64,000 nt of DNA from Streptomyces sp. DH24 (GTDB taxonomy: Bacteria > Actinomycetota > Actinomycetes > Streptomycetales > Streptomycetaceae): positions 62,001-126,000 of the forward strand of contig NZ_JARVKW010000014.1 in the NCBI RefSeq assembly GCF_029813775.1. The letters run 5' to 3'. Every line of letters starts with the position of its first letter. Positions within the stretch are counted from its first letter, which is position 1. The notes under the pieces are model-generated. The model was not told where the DNA came from, made no database searches, and worked only from the letters and a program-made list of their open reading frames with translations. Shown here piece after piece: positions 1-6,613 of this stretch. A program made the position numbers and the translations under genes.

Positions 1-1
1 C

Positions 2-322
2 GACCGGGCGCTGGAACAGGCCGACGACTTCTCCGGGGACTTCCAGGAGTTCATCACCCGGTACGCCTGGGGCGAGATCTGGGACCGGCCGGGCCTGGAC
101 CGGCGCTCGCGCAGCTGCGTCACCCTCACCGCCCTGGTCGCCGGCGGGCACCTGGAGGAGCTCGCCTTCCACGTCAGGGCGGCGCTCCGCAACGGCCTCA
201 CCCCGAGTGAGATCAAGGAGGTGCTGCTGCAGGCGGCGGTCTACTGCGGCGTACCGGCGGCGAACAGCGCGTTCAAGGTGGCCCAGCAGGTCATCCGCGA
301 GGAGACCACCCCGCAGGACTGA
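2..322 (+). CDS. pcaC: 4-carboxymuconolactone decarboxylase, C-terminal part (5' end outside window)
   Basis: The window opens inside this gene, so only about 106 C-terminal residues are visible; the frame closes with TGA at 320-322. The sequence shows the carboxymuconolactone decarboxylase / AhpD-like helical fold: RSRSCVTLTALVAGGHLEEL, then a helix ending in LTPSEIKEVLLQAAVYCGVP and a terminal AFKVAQQVI helix. In the beta-ketoadipate pathway PcaC decarboxylates gamma-carboxymuconolactone during aromatic acid catabolism. In many actinomycetes PcaC is fused behind the hydrolase PcaD as PcaL; the missing N-terminus prevents a check. A different AhpD-superfamily member is possible, but the ITRYAWGEIWDRPGLDRRSR segment is typical of PcaC. 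Confidence 0.8.
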   Translation, partial: DRALEQADDFSGDFQEFITRYAWGEIWDRPGLDRRSRSCVTLTALVAGGHLEELAFHVRAALRNGLTPSEIKEVLLQAAVYCGVPAANSAFKVAQQVIREETTPQD

Positions 323-343
323 GCATCCGCGGCGGCGGCGCGA

Positions 344-356
344 CAGGATGGGGGCC
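344..356 (+). promoter_or_regulatory. Probable -10 box (CAGGAT) for a leaderless hydrolase mRNA
   Basis: CAGGAT at 344-349 is followed by exactly 7 nt and then the ATG at 357. This matches the -10-to-start spacing seen at several other genes in the window. No separate Shine-Dalgarno sequence is needed if transcription starts on the ATG. Confidence 0.35.
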
Positions 357-1931
357 ATGAAGCTCACGAAGAAGTCGCACGCCTGCGTCCGCCTGGAGAA
401 GGACGGGCAGACGCTCGTCCTGGACCCCGGAGGATTCAGCGAGGAGGACGCCGCGCTCGGCGCGGACGCCATCCTCGTCACCCACGAGCACCCCGATCAC
501 TTCGACGAGTCCCGGCTGCGCGCCGCCATGGAGAACAACCCGACCGCGCGGATCTGGACCCTCCGGGCCGTCGCGGACCGGATCTCCTCGGCGTTCCCGG
601 GCCGGGTGCACGTCGTCGGCCACGGCGACACCTTCACCGCCGCCGGATTCGACGTCCAGGTGCACGGCGAGCTGCACGCGGTGATCCACCCCGACCTGCC
701 GCGCGTCACCAACGTCGGATTCCTGGTCGACGGCGGGAAGGTCTTCCACCCCGGCGACGCGCTCACCGTCCCGAACCACCCGGTGGAGACGCTGCTCGCG
801 CCGGTGCAGGCCCCCTGGAACAAGATCGCCGAAGTGATCGACTACGTCCGGGAGGTCCGGCCGCAGCGCGTCTACGACATCCACGACGCCCTCCTGACCG
901 ACCTGGCCCGCCCGATCTACGACCGCCACCTGGGCACCCTCGGCGGCGCCGGGCACACCCGCCTCACGCCCGGCGCCTCCGCCGACCTCTCGGCCCCCGG
1001 GAGCCCGGGGTCTCCGCCGACCTCCGGGCCCCCGGGAGTCCGGCGCCTCCGCCGACCTCCAGGCACCCGGGAGCCCTCCGCCCCCGCCGCCCTCCCGGCG
1101 TCGGAAAGGGCCCGGACGGGGATGTCGGACCCGCCCGGTAGGTTGTGGGGCATGCGCATCGCGACCTGGAACGTGAACTCGATCACCGCCCGCCTGCCGA
1201 GGCTCCTGGCCTGGCTGGAGAGCAGCGGCACGGACGTGCTGTGCCTCCAGGAGGCCAAGGTCGCCGAGGAGCAGTTCCCCTTCGAGCAGCTGCGCGAGCT
1301 GGGCTACGAAGCGGCGGTGCACGCCACCGGCCGGTGGAACGGCGTGGCGGTGCTCTCCCGCGTCGGCATCGAGGACGTCGTCAAGGGCCTGCCCGGCGAC
1401 CCCGGCTACGACGGCTCCGTGGAGCCCCGCGCCATCTCCGCGACCTGCGGCCCGGTCCGCGTCTGGTCGGTCTACGTGCCCAACGGGCGTGAGGTGGACC
1501 ACCCGCACTACGCGTACAAGCTCCAGTGGTTCGAGGCGCTGCGCGCGGCGGTCGCCGGCGACGCGACCGGCAGCCGCCCGTTCGCGGTGCTGGGCGACTA
1601 CAACGTGGCACCGACCGACGACGACGTCTACGACGTGGCGGCCTTCGCGGGCGCCACGCACGTCACCCCGGCCGAGCGCGCCGCGCTCACCTCCCTGCGC
1701 GAGGCGGGCCTGTCCGACGTGGTCCCGCGGCCCCTGAAGTACGAGCAGCCGTTCACGTACTGGGACTACCGCCAGCTGTGCTTCCCGAAGAACCGCGGCA
1801 TGCGCATCGACCTCGTCTACGGCAACCAGCCGTTCGCGAAGGCCGTCAAGGACGCGTACGTGGACCGCGAGGAGCGCAAGGGCAAGGGCGCCTCCGACCA
1901 CGCCCCGGTCGTCGTCGACCTCGACGTGTAG
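357..1931 (+). CDS. Metallo-beta-lactamase-fold hydrolase, frame running unbroken into exonuclease III
   Basis: Residues 1 to about 211 form an MBL-fold (UlaG/RomA-like) hydrolase: THEHPDHFDE is the HxHxDH metal motif, HGELHAVIHPD and HPGDALTVPN supply further ligands, and HDALLTDL closes the domain. The start at 357 was chosen over the in-frame ATG at 348 because a -10-like CAGGAT lies 7 nt upstream and the domain begins at MKLTKKSHACVRL. The domain ends near the residues GASADL, where a stop codon would be expected. Here the frame stays open through a 35-bp tandem repeat and a Pro/Ala-rich linker into exonuclease III, giving 524 residues. Either a genuine fusion is made, or the hydrolase carries a read-through tail and the nuclease is made separately from 1152. 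The hydrolase substrate is unknown. Confidence 0.6.
   Translation: MKLTKKSHACVRLEKDGQTLVLDPGGFSEEDAALGADAILVTHEHPDHFDESRLRAAMENNPTARIWTLRAVADRISSAFPGRVHVVGHGDTFTAAGFDVQVHGELHAVIHPDLPRVTNVGFLVDGGKVFHPGDALTVPNHPVETLLAPVQAPWNKIAEVIDYVREVRPQRVYDIHDALLTDLARPIYDRHLGTLGGAGHTRLTPGASADLSAPGSPGSPPTSGPPGVRRLRRPPGTREPSAPAALPASERARTGMSDPPGRLWGMRIATWNVNSITARLPRLLAWLESSGTDVLCLQEAKVAEEQFPFEQLRELGYEAAVHATGRWNGVAVLSRVGIEDVVKGLPGDPGYDGSVEPRAISATCGPVRVWSVYVPNGREVDHPHYAYKLQWFEALRAAVAGDATGSRPFAVLGDYNVAPTDDDVYDVAAFAGATHVTPAERAALTSLREAGLSDVVPRPLKYEQPFTYWDYRQLCFPKNRGMRIDLVYGNQPFAKAVKDAYVDREERKGKGASDHAPVVVDLDV
972..1076 (+). repeat. Three tandem 35-bp repeats at the hydrolase/exonuclease III junction
   Basis: Units lie at 972-1006, 1007-1041 and 1042-1076. 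Each holds the core CTCCGCCGACCTC followed by CCCGGGAG. All are exactly 35 bp with a few substitutions. The unit length is not a multiple of three, so each gain or loss of a unit would change the reading frame that joins the upstream hydrolase to exonuclease III. Confidence 0.85.
1139..1151 (+). promoter_or_regulatory. Probable -10 box (TAGGTT) for leaderless exonuclease III mRNA
   Basis: TAGGTT at 1139-1144 is followed by 7 nt and the ATG at 1152. This suggests the nuclease has its own promoter and start even though the upstream frame is open into it. No convincing -35 was seen. Confidence 0.45.
1152..1931 (+). CDS. xth: Exodeoxyribonuclease III
   Basis: The 259-residue protein has the usual length of single-domain bacterial exonuclease III. 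It begins MRIATWNVNSI, the first conserved block, followed by the metal-binding Glu in LCLQEAKV. GDYNVAPTDDDV holds the catalytic Asp/Asn pair, MRIDLVYGN follows, and the C-terminal SDHAPVVVDLDV carries the catalytic Asp-His. It should act as an AP endonuclease and 3'-5' exonuclease in base-excision repair. The start at 1152 is supported by the domain boundary and by TAGGTT 7 nt upstream. The same frame is open from the hydrolase start at 357, so a longer fused form cannot be excluded. The gene converges with the GDSL hydrolase, with 10 bp between the stop codons. Confidence 0.9.
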   Translation: MRIATWNVNSITARLPRLLAWLESSGTDVLCLQEAKVAEEQFPFEQLRELGYEAAVHATGRWNGVAVLSRVGIEDVVKGLPGDPGYDGSVEPRAISATCGPVRVWSVYVPNGREVDHPHYAYKLQWFEALRAAVAGDATGSRPFAVLGDYNVAPTDDDVYDVAAFAGATHVTPAERAALTSLREAGLSDVVPRPLKYEQPFTYWDYRQLCFPKNRGMRIDLVYGNQPFAKAVKDAYVDREERKGKGASDHAPVVVDLDV

Positions 1932-1941
1932 CCCGGCGCGG

Positions 1942-3708
1942 TCAGCCCGCGAGCAGCCGCAGGTCCACCGACTCGGCCAGCGCGGCGAGCCCCGCGTCGC
2001 CCGGGTGCAGATGGTCCCCGCTGTCGTACGCGGGCAGGATGCGGGACGGCCGCTGCGGGTCCCGCAGCACCGCGTCGAAGTCGAGCACGCCGTCGTACGC
2101 GTCGCTCTCCCTGATCCAGGTGTTCACGGCGACCCGCTCGGCGTCCACGGCGGCGGTGCAGCGGGTCTCGCCCTCGCACGGCAGGATCGTCGCCGCCAGC
2201 ACCCGCAGTCCGCGCCCGTGCGCCCGGTCCGCGATCTGCCGCAGGCCCGCCACGACGTCCTGCGCGGACGCGCCCCAGCGCAGGTCGTTGATGCCCTCGA
2301 AGACGACGACCGTACGGGCCGACGTCTGCGCGAACACGTCCCGGTCCAGGCGGTGCACGGCGCTCACCCCGGCCGTGTCGGAGGAGACCCCGTCGCCGGG
2401 GTAGCGGTCGCCGACCACACGGTTGCCGGAGATGCCCTGGTTCAGGACGCCGTAGCGCGGGACGGTGTGCTGGCCGAGCAGCCGGGTGGCGAGCACGTTC
2501 GGCCAGCGGCGGTTGGCGTCCGTCGTGGAGCGGTCGCCGTCGGTGATCGAGTCGCCCAGCGCGACCACCGACCCCGGCCCGCCGCCCACGTCGAGACCGG
2601 TCAGCAGCGGCCAGCTCGTCAGCACCGAGGTGAACGCCGCGGCCGAGCCGTCGGCCGCGTGGTCGCCCGGCACGCTCAGATACGACCGCTGCGCCGCGAG
2701 CCGGTGCAGCGGCGCCGCGGGCACCGTCCCCGGCAGATGGAAACTCACCAGCAGGTTCGTGTCGGCGGGCACGTCGAAGTCGAGGGGATCGCTGTACGCC
2801 TGCGCCCCGGCCGGGATCTCCACGCCCGCCGCACCCCCGAACGCCAGCGGCACCGGCGCCCGGCGCGACGCGGCGCCCTCCGCCTGCACCGCGACCGTCG
2901 CGCTGCCGATCCGCACCGGCGCCCCGGCGAAGGTGTTGTCGAACCGCACCCGCACCCGGGGGCCGCCCGCCGAGGTGTGCACGACCAGCCGCAGGGTACG
3001 GTCGGTCCACGGCCCCACAGTCGGGTAACCGCCCGTCGACGCCGCCCAACTGCCCGTCCACCCCGCCGAGTCGGCCCGCACCGACAGCGCGAACACGTGC
3101 AGCGCGGGCGAGTCGGGAAGCCGGACCGAGGCGACCTGCCGCCCTGGGGCGATCGGTACCGTCACGACGTACAGCCGCGCCCGCTCGGCGAGTTGGCCGT
3201 CCGGCGTGTTGACGTGCGGCAGGGCCACCGCCTTCGTGGCGAGCGGGCCGGTGCGCCAGTCGGGGGCGGTCAGCCGGTAGGGGGCACGGCTGCCGTCCGC
3301 GTACGAGACCGTGCCGGAGCCGCCCACGTCGGCGCCGGCCGTGCCCGCCACGAGGAACGCGAGCGCGTCACCGCGCCCGGTGACACGCACCTGCTGCCCG
3401 GCGGCCCGCACGTTGTCCGCCTCGCCCGCCTGGCGCCGGGGCCAGGTGAGCCGGGCGCCCTGCACGTCGAGGACGCGGCCGGGCGTCCACCCCGCCGCCG
3501 CGAGGTCCCGCGCCGACAGGGAGGCACCGAAACCGTCGAAGTCCGCCTCGCCCGGCCGGGCGTCGTCACTGACAGCCGTGTTGTCGAACAGCCGCTCCAG
3601 CGGGAGCGGCCCGGATCTCTCCGCCGGCACGGCGTGCGCGGCGGCCCCCGGCACGAGCACCGTCAGCAGGGCGAGAACGACCGCGGAACTCCACAGACCT
3701 CGGCGCAC
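1942..3708 (-). CDS. Secreted SGNH/GDSL-family hydrolase
   Basis: The GTG at 3708 was chosen because GGGAGGAG lies just upstream and the product then starts with a good Sec signal peptide (RRGLWSSAVVLALL, ending near GAAAHA). The 588-residue protein has a long beta-rich N-terminal half and a C-terminal SGNH hydrolase domain. That domain shows ALGDSITDGD with the nucleophile at about Ser387, NQGISGNRVVGD (block II Gly), GINDLRWG (block III Asn) and DHLHPGDAG (block V Asp-His). It is probably an extracellular esterase, lipase or carbohydrate deacetylase; the actual substrate is not readable. No neighbour suggests a pathway. Confidence 0.85.
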   Translation of the reverse strand: MRRGLWSSAVVLALLTVLVPGAAAHAVPAERSGPLPLERLFDNTAVSDDARPGEADFDGFGASLSARDLAAAGWTPGRVLDVQGARLTWPRRQAGEADNVRAAGQQVRVTGRGDALAFLVAGTAGADVGGSGTVSYADGSRAPYRLTAPDWRTGPLATKAVALPHVNTPDGQLAERARLYVVTVPIAPGRQVASVRLPDSPALHVFALSVRADSAGWTGSWAASTGGYPTVGPWTDRTLRLVVHTSAGGPRVRVRFDNTFAGAPVRIGSATVAVQAEGAASRRAPVPLAFGGAAGVEIPAGAQAYSDPLDFDVPADTNLLVSFHLPGTVPAAPLHRLAAQRSYLSVPGDHAADGSAAAFTSVLTSWPLLTGLDVGGGPGSVVALGDSITDGDRSTTDANRRWPNVLATRLLGQHTVPRYGVLNQGISGNRVVGDRYPGDGVSSDTAGVSAVHRLDRDVFAQTSARTVVVFEGINDLRWGASAQDVVAGLRQIADRAHGRGLRVLAATILPCEGETRCTAAVDAERVAVNTWIRESDAYDGVLDFDAVLRDPQRPSRILPAYDSGDHLHPGDAGLAALAESVDLRLLAG

Positions 3709-3946
3709 GGCCGCTCCTCCCGTTCCCGCCGCCCGGGGTGCGGCGCGACCCGTCGCGGCGGAAAGCCGCACCGCGAAGCTAGAGAGACCCTCGCGACCCG
3801 TCAACGCACCATGCGCGAAGTCGCCTCGCAGCAGCCGCGAAGCCACCTTCCGTCCGCCTCCGCGTCACCCCGGCGTCGCCGGGCGCCGGGAAGCGACCGC
3901 CGCGCGCCTGTGGTGTGTTCGCCGGTACGAATGACACGCTGGAGGG

Positions 3947-4351
3947 ATGAACATCCCTTTCCTGGGCCGGCGCGCGAAACCGGGGGTCCCCGACCCCGCG
4001 GGCATCGCCGAGCTCCTCGCCGAGTGTGAACTGCTGCGTTCCCTGGCGTCCCGGGAGAGCGTCCGGCTCGACGACTCGGCCGCCTCGCTGGAGGCGCTCG
4101 ACCAACTGGTCCCGCGCTGGCGGGACGACGAGGAGGTGCTGTCCTGGCTCGGCAACGACGCCGGGCTGTACCTGGGCACGGTGATCGTCCGCACGGTGCC
4201 GGGAGCCGCCTGGGAGATCCGGTCCGACGGCCAGCCCGTCGTACGGCTCGCCTCCGGCCGCGAGTTCGACGTCGTGGACTACGGGCACGAGTGGGCCGCC
4301 AACGGCGTTCCCGAGCTGTCGCAGCTGTACGCCGAGGTCGCGGAGGCGTGA
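3947..4351 (+). CDS. Small conserved Streptomyces protein (resembles DUF6278)
   Basis: This 134-residue acidic protein lacks a signal peptide or membrane segment. GGAGGG lies directly before the ATG at 3947. Visible segments include an N-terminal helical half (IAELLAECELLRSLASRESV), a central ALDQLVPRWRDDEEVLSWLG and a C-terminal beta-rich part (GLYLGTVIVRTVPGAAWEI, then REFDVVDYGHEWAANG). From memory it resembles the small actinobacterial family labelled DUF6278, but I cannot verify that here. No function can be assigned. It stands alone between a divergent secreted hydrolase and the ABC ATPase. Confidence 0.7.
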   Translation: MNIPFLGRRAKPGVPDPAGIAELLAECELLRSLASRESVRLDDSAASLEALDQLVPRWRDDEEVLSWLGNDAGLYLGTVIVRTVPGAAWEIRSDGQPVVRLASGREFDVVDYGHEWAANGVPELSQLYAEVAEA

Positions 4352-4477
4352 ACCCCTGGCCCGGGCTGCGACGTAAATACGGCTAATGGCCGACAGGTGC
4401 GTGTCGCACCGCGACGTGGATCTTGCCTGGATACGTTGCGGCCACCACCACACAGCTGAGAGTGAGTAGGGCTGAGT

Positions 4478-5221
4478 ATGGCCGTCGATCCGCTGATCGA
4501 GCTGCGTGACGTCAACAAGCACTTCGGAGAGCTGCATGTCCTGCAGGACATCGACCTCACCGTCGGCAGGGGGGAAGTGGTCGTGGTCATCGGCCCCTCG
4601 GGGTCGGGGAAGTCGACGCTGTGCCGGGCGATCAACCGGCTGGAGACCGTCGAGTCCGGCACCATCCTGCTCGACGGGCAGCCGCTTCCCGACGAGGGCA
4701 AGGCGCTGGCGCGGCTGCGGGCCGACGTCGGCATGGTCTTCCAGTCCTTCAACCTGTTCGCCCACAAGACCGTTCTGCAGAACGTGTCCCTGGGACAGGT
4801 CAAGGTCCGCGGGCGCAAGAAGGAGGACGCCGACCGGCGCTCCCGCGAGATCCTCGACCGGGTCGGAGTCGCCGACCAGGCCGACAAGTTCCCGGCACAG
4901 TTGTCCGGCGGGCAGCAGCAGCGGGTGGCCATCGCCCGCGCGCTCGCCATGGACCCCAAGGCGATGCTGTTCGACGAGCCGACCTCGGCGCTCGACCCGG
5001 AGATGATCAACGAGGTGCTGGAGGTGATGCAGCAACTCGCCCGCGAGGGCATGACCATGGTCGTCGTCACCCATGAGATGGGCTTCGCCCGGTCCGCCGC
5101 CAACCGCGTGGTCTTCATGGCCGACGGCCGGGTCGTGGAGGACCGCAGCCCGGACGAGTTCTTCACGAACCCGAGCAGCGACCGCGCCAAGGACTTCCTC
5201 TCCAAGATCCTCAAGCACTGA
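4478..5221 (+). CDS. gluA: Polar/glutamate-type amino-acid ABC transporter ATP-binding protein, unaccompanied
   Basis: The 247-residue ATPase has Walker A GPSGSGKSTL, Q-loop VFQSFNLFAHKTVL, signature LSGGQQQRVAIARAL, Walker B AMLFDEPTSALDP and H-loop VVVTHEMG. This is the pattern of the GlnQ/GluA subfamily importing polar amino acids. Upstream at 4432-4437 is TACGTT, a possible -10, giving a leader of about 35 nt. In a normal gluABCD operon the binding-protein and permease genes follow directly. Here 483 bp without a convincing gene follow, so the protein must work with subunits encoded elsewhere, or be a relic. The symbol reflects family resemblance only. Confidence 0.8.
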   Translation: MAVDPLIELRDVNKHFGELHVLQDIDLTVGRGEVVVVIGPSGSGKSTLCRAINRLETVESGTILLDGQPLPDEGKALARLRADVGMVFQSFNLFAHKTVLQNVSLGQVKVRGRKKEDADRRSREILDRVGVADQADKFPAQLSGGQQQRVAIARALAMDPKAMLFDEPTSALDPEMINEVLEVMQQLAREGMTMVVVTHEMGFARSAANRVVFMADGRVVEDRSPDEFFTNPSSDRAKDFLSKILKH

Positions 5222-5400
5222 CCGGCGTGCGGACGCCGTGCACCACGTTGGTCCGGGGGACCGGACCGCCCCGGCACCCCTCGACTACGATGGGTCCTTC
5301 GTCCCGGAGACGGCGGCGGGGGTGGGGACGCTCCCACCGGTCCCGTCCACCGCCTGCGGGACGACCGAGGCCGCGGGACCACCGCGGTCGGACCGGGGAC

Positions 5401-5455
5401 ACTGCTGCCGGGTGAGGGGTACCCTCACGACCCCTCGACCGCAGGGGGCAGCAGT
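5401..5455 (+). other. Nested inverted repeats that could fold as a three-way RNA junction
   Basis: Outer arms ACTGCTGCC (5401-5409) and GGCAGCAGT (5447-5455) are perfectly complementary. Between them lie an inner hairpin GTGAGGG-GTA-CCCTCAC (5412-5428) and a second possible hairpin CCCT/AGGG (5432-5435 with 5443-5446). An ATG follows 5 nt later at 5461 but leads into no recognisable gene. It may be a structured leader, a small RNA or a protein-binding dyad; the sequence alone does not decide. Confidence 0.35.
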
Positions 5456-5633
5456 TCACATGAGCCAGGCCCGCCCGGCGGCAGCCGGAGATCACTGCTC
5501 GCGCGGTGGACGCGACCCGTACCACGGGGTGTTCGCCGGTGAGGAGAAGGTCAGCTGCGCGCCGGACGGGTTGTGCTCGAGGCAGAGCGGGACGGCCGTG
5601 TCGACGACCTGGGCCGACCGGCTCGCCGAGGCC

Positions 5634-5673
5634 GAGCGGCCCTCGTCGCCCAACTCCGCGACGAGGGCCGCTC
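5634..5673. terminator. 16-bp perfect hairpin, probable bidirectional terminator
   Basis: GAGCGGCCCTCGTCGC (5634-5649) and GCGACGAGGGCCGCTC (5658-5673) are perfectly complementary around the 8-nt loop CCAACTCC. It lies 31 bp beyond the stop of the minus-strand gene ending at 5705 and downstream of the plus-strand ATPase. There is no long U-tract, as is common in Streptomyces. Confidence 0.65.
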
Positions 5674-5704
5674 CCCTCGGTCCCGACCACCGCGCCGACC
5701 CTTC

Positions 5705-6460
5705 TCAGGACGCCCGGTGCGAACTCGGCTTGGCAGCCGCCGGCAGGGGCGCCTGCGCCGTCCGTGTCACGTCCCCGACGAGTTCGACGACGTCCGGGCC
5801 GTACGCCTGCGAGTTGACGACCTTCAGCAGCAGCACGAAGGGGCCCGAGCCGTACTTGCGGGCCAGCCGTTCGTGGTTGCGGGCCAGATAGCGGGTCGCC
5901 GCCTGGTTGGTGACCGCGCGCTGACCGCAGAACAGGAACACCGGCCGCGTCTCACGGCGGTCACCGGCGGTGAGCCGGGCCAGCAGCACGTACTCGGTGA
6001 CGCCGGGCTCCATGCGGTAGCGCTCGCTGCCGATCTGGAACGCGCCCCGGTCCGGGCCGGGTTCGGGATCGACGTTGACCCGCACGCCGGGCAGCATGGC
6101 CGCCATGTGGGCCGTCATCCGCCGGTTGGAGGCGGGACCGCCCAGACAGAACTCGGTCCGCTCGCCGAAGCCCTGATGGACCGTGTCCTGCGTGACCACC
6201 TGGACGTGCGCGCCGCAGTCCTTGACCAGCGCGGACAGCTCCAGCAGCGCGAACACGTCGATCCGGTGCACGGCCGGTTCCGCCGCAGCGGGATCGCGGT
6301 TGACGACGAGCAGCGACTCGGAGTTCTCCGGAAGCCCGAAGAACGCCTGTTTACGGCGCAGCTTCCGCTTCCACAGGTACGTACGGGCGATCCAGCCCAG
6401 GGCGGCGCTGATGCCCGCGGCCACCACGCCCAGCACGAGGTTGCGCACGTCGTCATTCAT
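5705..6460 (-). CDS. Membrane-anchored protein of unknown function
   Basis: The 251-residue product starts MNDDVRNLVLGVVAAGIS and has one N-terminal membrane segment (LVLGVVAAGISAALGWIA), followed by basic residues (WKRKLRRK). That places the remaining soluble domain in the cytoplasm. The soluble part contains VHRIDVFALLELSALVKDCG, TEFCLGGPASNRRMTAHMAA and a C-terminal FVLLLKVVNSQAYGPDVVEL. I do not recognise a family and see no catalytic motif. The start is uncertain: no Shine-Dalgarno sequence is obvious, but TACCAT lies 8 nt upstream of the ATG, so a leaderless mRNA is possible. A strong hairpin follows the stop. Confidence 0.7.
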   Translation of the reverse strand: MNDDVRNLVLGVVAAGISAALGWIARTYLWKRKLRRKQAFFGLPENSESLLVVNRDPAAAEPAVHRIDVFALLELSALVKDCGAHVQVVTQDTVHQGFGERTEFCLGGPASNRRMTAHMAAMLPGVRVNVDPEPGPDRGAFQIGSERYRMEPGVTEYVLLARLTAGDRRETRPVFLFCGQRAVTNQAATRYLARNHERLARKYGSGPFVLLLKVVNSQAYGPDVVELVGDVTRTAQAPLPAAAKPSSHRAS

Positions 6461-6553
6461 GGGCGCGCATGGTAGCGGGCCACGGCAAACCCGTGTTCGA
6501 CCGCGGGGTGGTCCACCGGGGCGTTCACGCAATGAGCCACGGGGCCGAGGCTC

Positions 6554-6583
6554 CTGACGAGGCGACGGCGGGTGAACTAGGCT
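6554..6583 (+). promoter_or_regulatory. Probable promoter of the gamma-glutamyltransferase gene
   Basis: CTGACG (6554-6559) and TAGGCT (6578-6583) are separated by 18 bp, a plausible vegetative-type promoter. Transcription would begin about 6590, giving a short leader that includes the ribosome-binding site at 6604-6608. Confidence 0.45.
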
Positions 6584-6613
6584 GCGCGGACTGCCTGTTC
6601 CCTGGAGGTGCGG

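Larger units (their letters stand above)
5222..5704. other. 483-bp region with no convincing gene, containing strong RNA folds
   Basis: No frame here looks like a conserved protein. An ATG at 5461 opens a frame that runs into the antisense of the next gene and has no recognisable domain. The stretch holds a nested inverted repeat at 5401-5455 and a 16-bp hairpin at 5634-5673, listed separately. It separates the ABC ATPase from a convergent gene. Confidence 0.6.

Noticed and set aside
4440..4477. CTGAGA element before the ABC ATPase, suggesting a TPP riboswitch
   Set aside because: Only the short CTGAGA motif (4456-4461) is present; the other conserved TPP helices and the second pyrophosphate-sensor motif are missing.
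5461..5704. Small protein starting at the ATG at 5461
   Set aside because: The frame has no family resemblance or clear end before running into the antisense of the next gene, and the region is dominated by hairpins.
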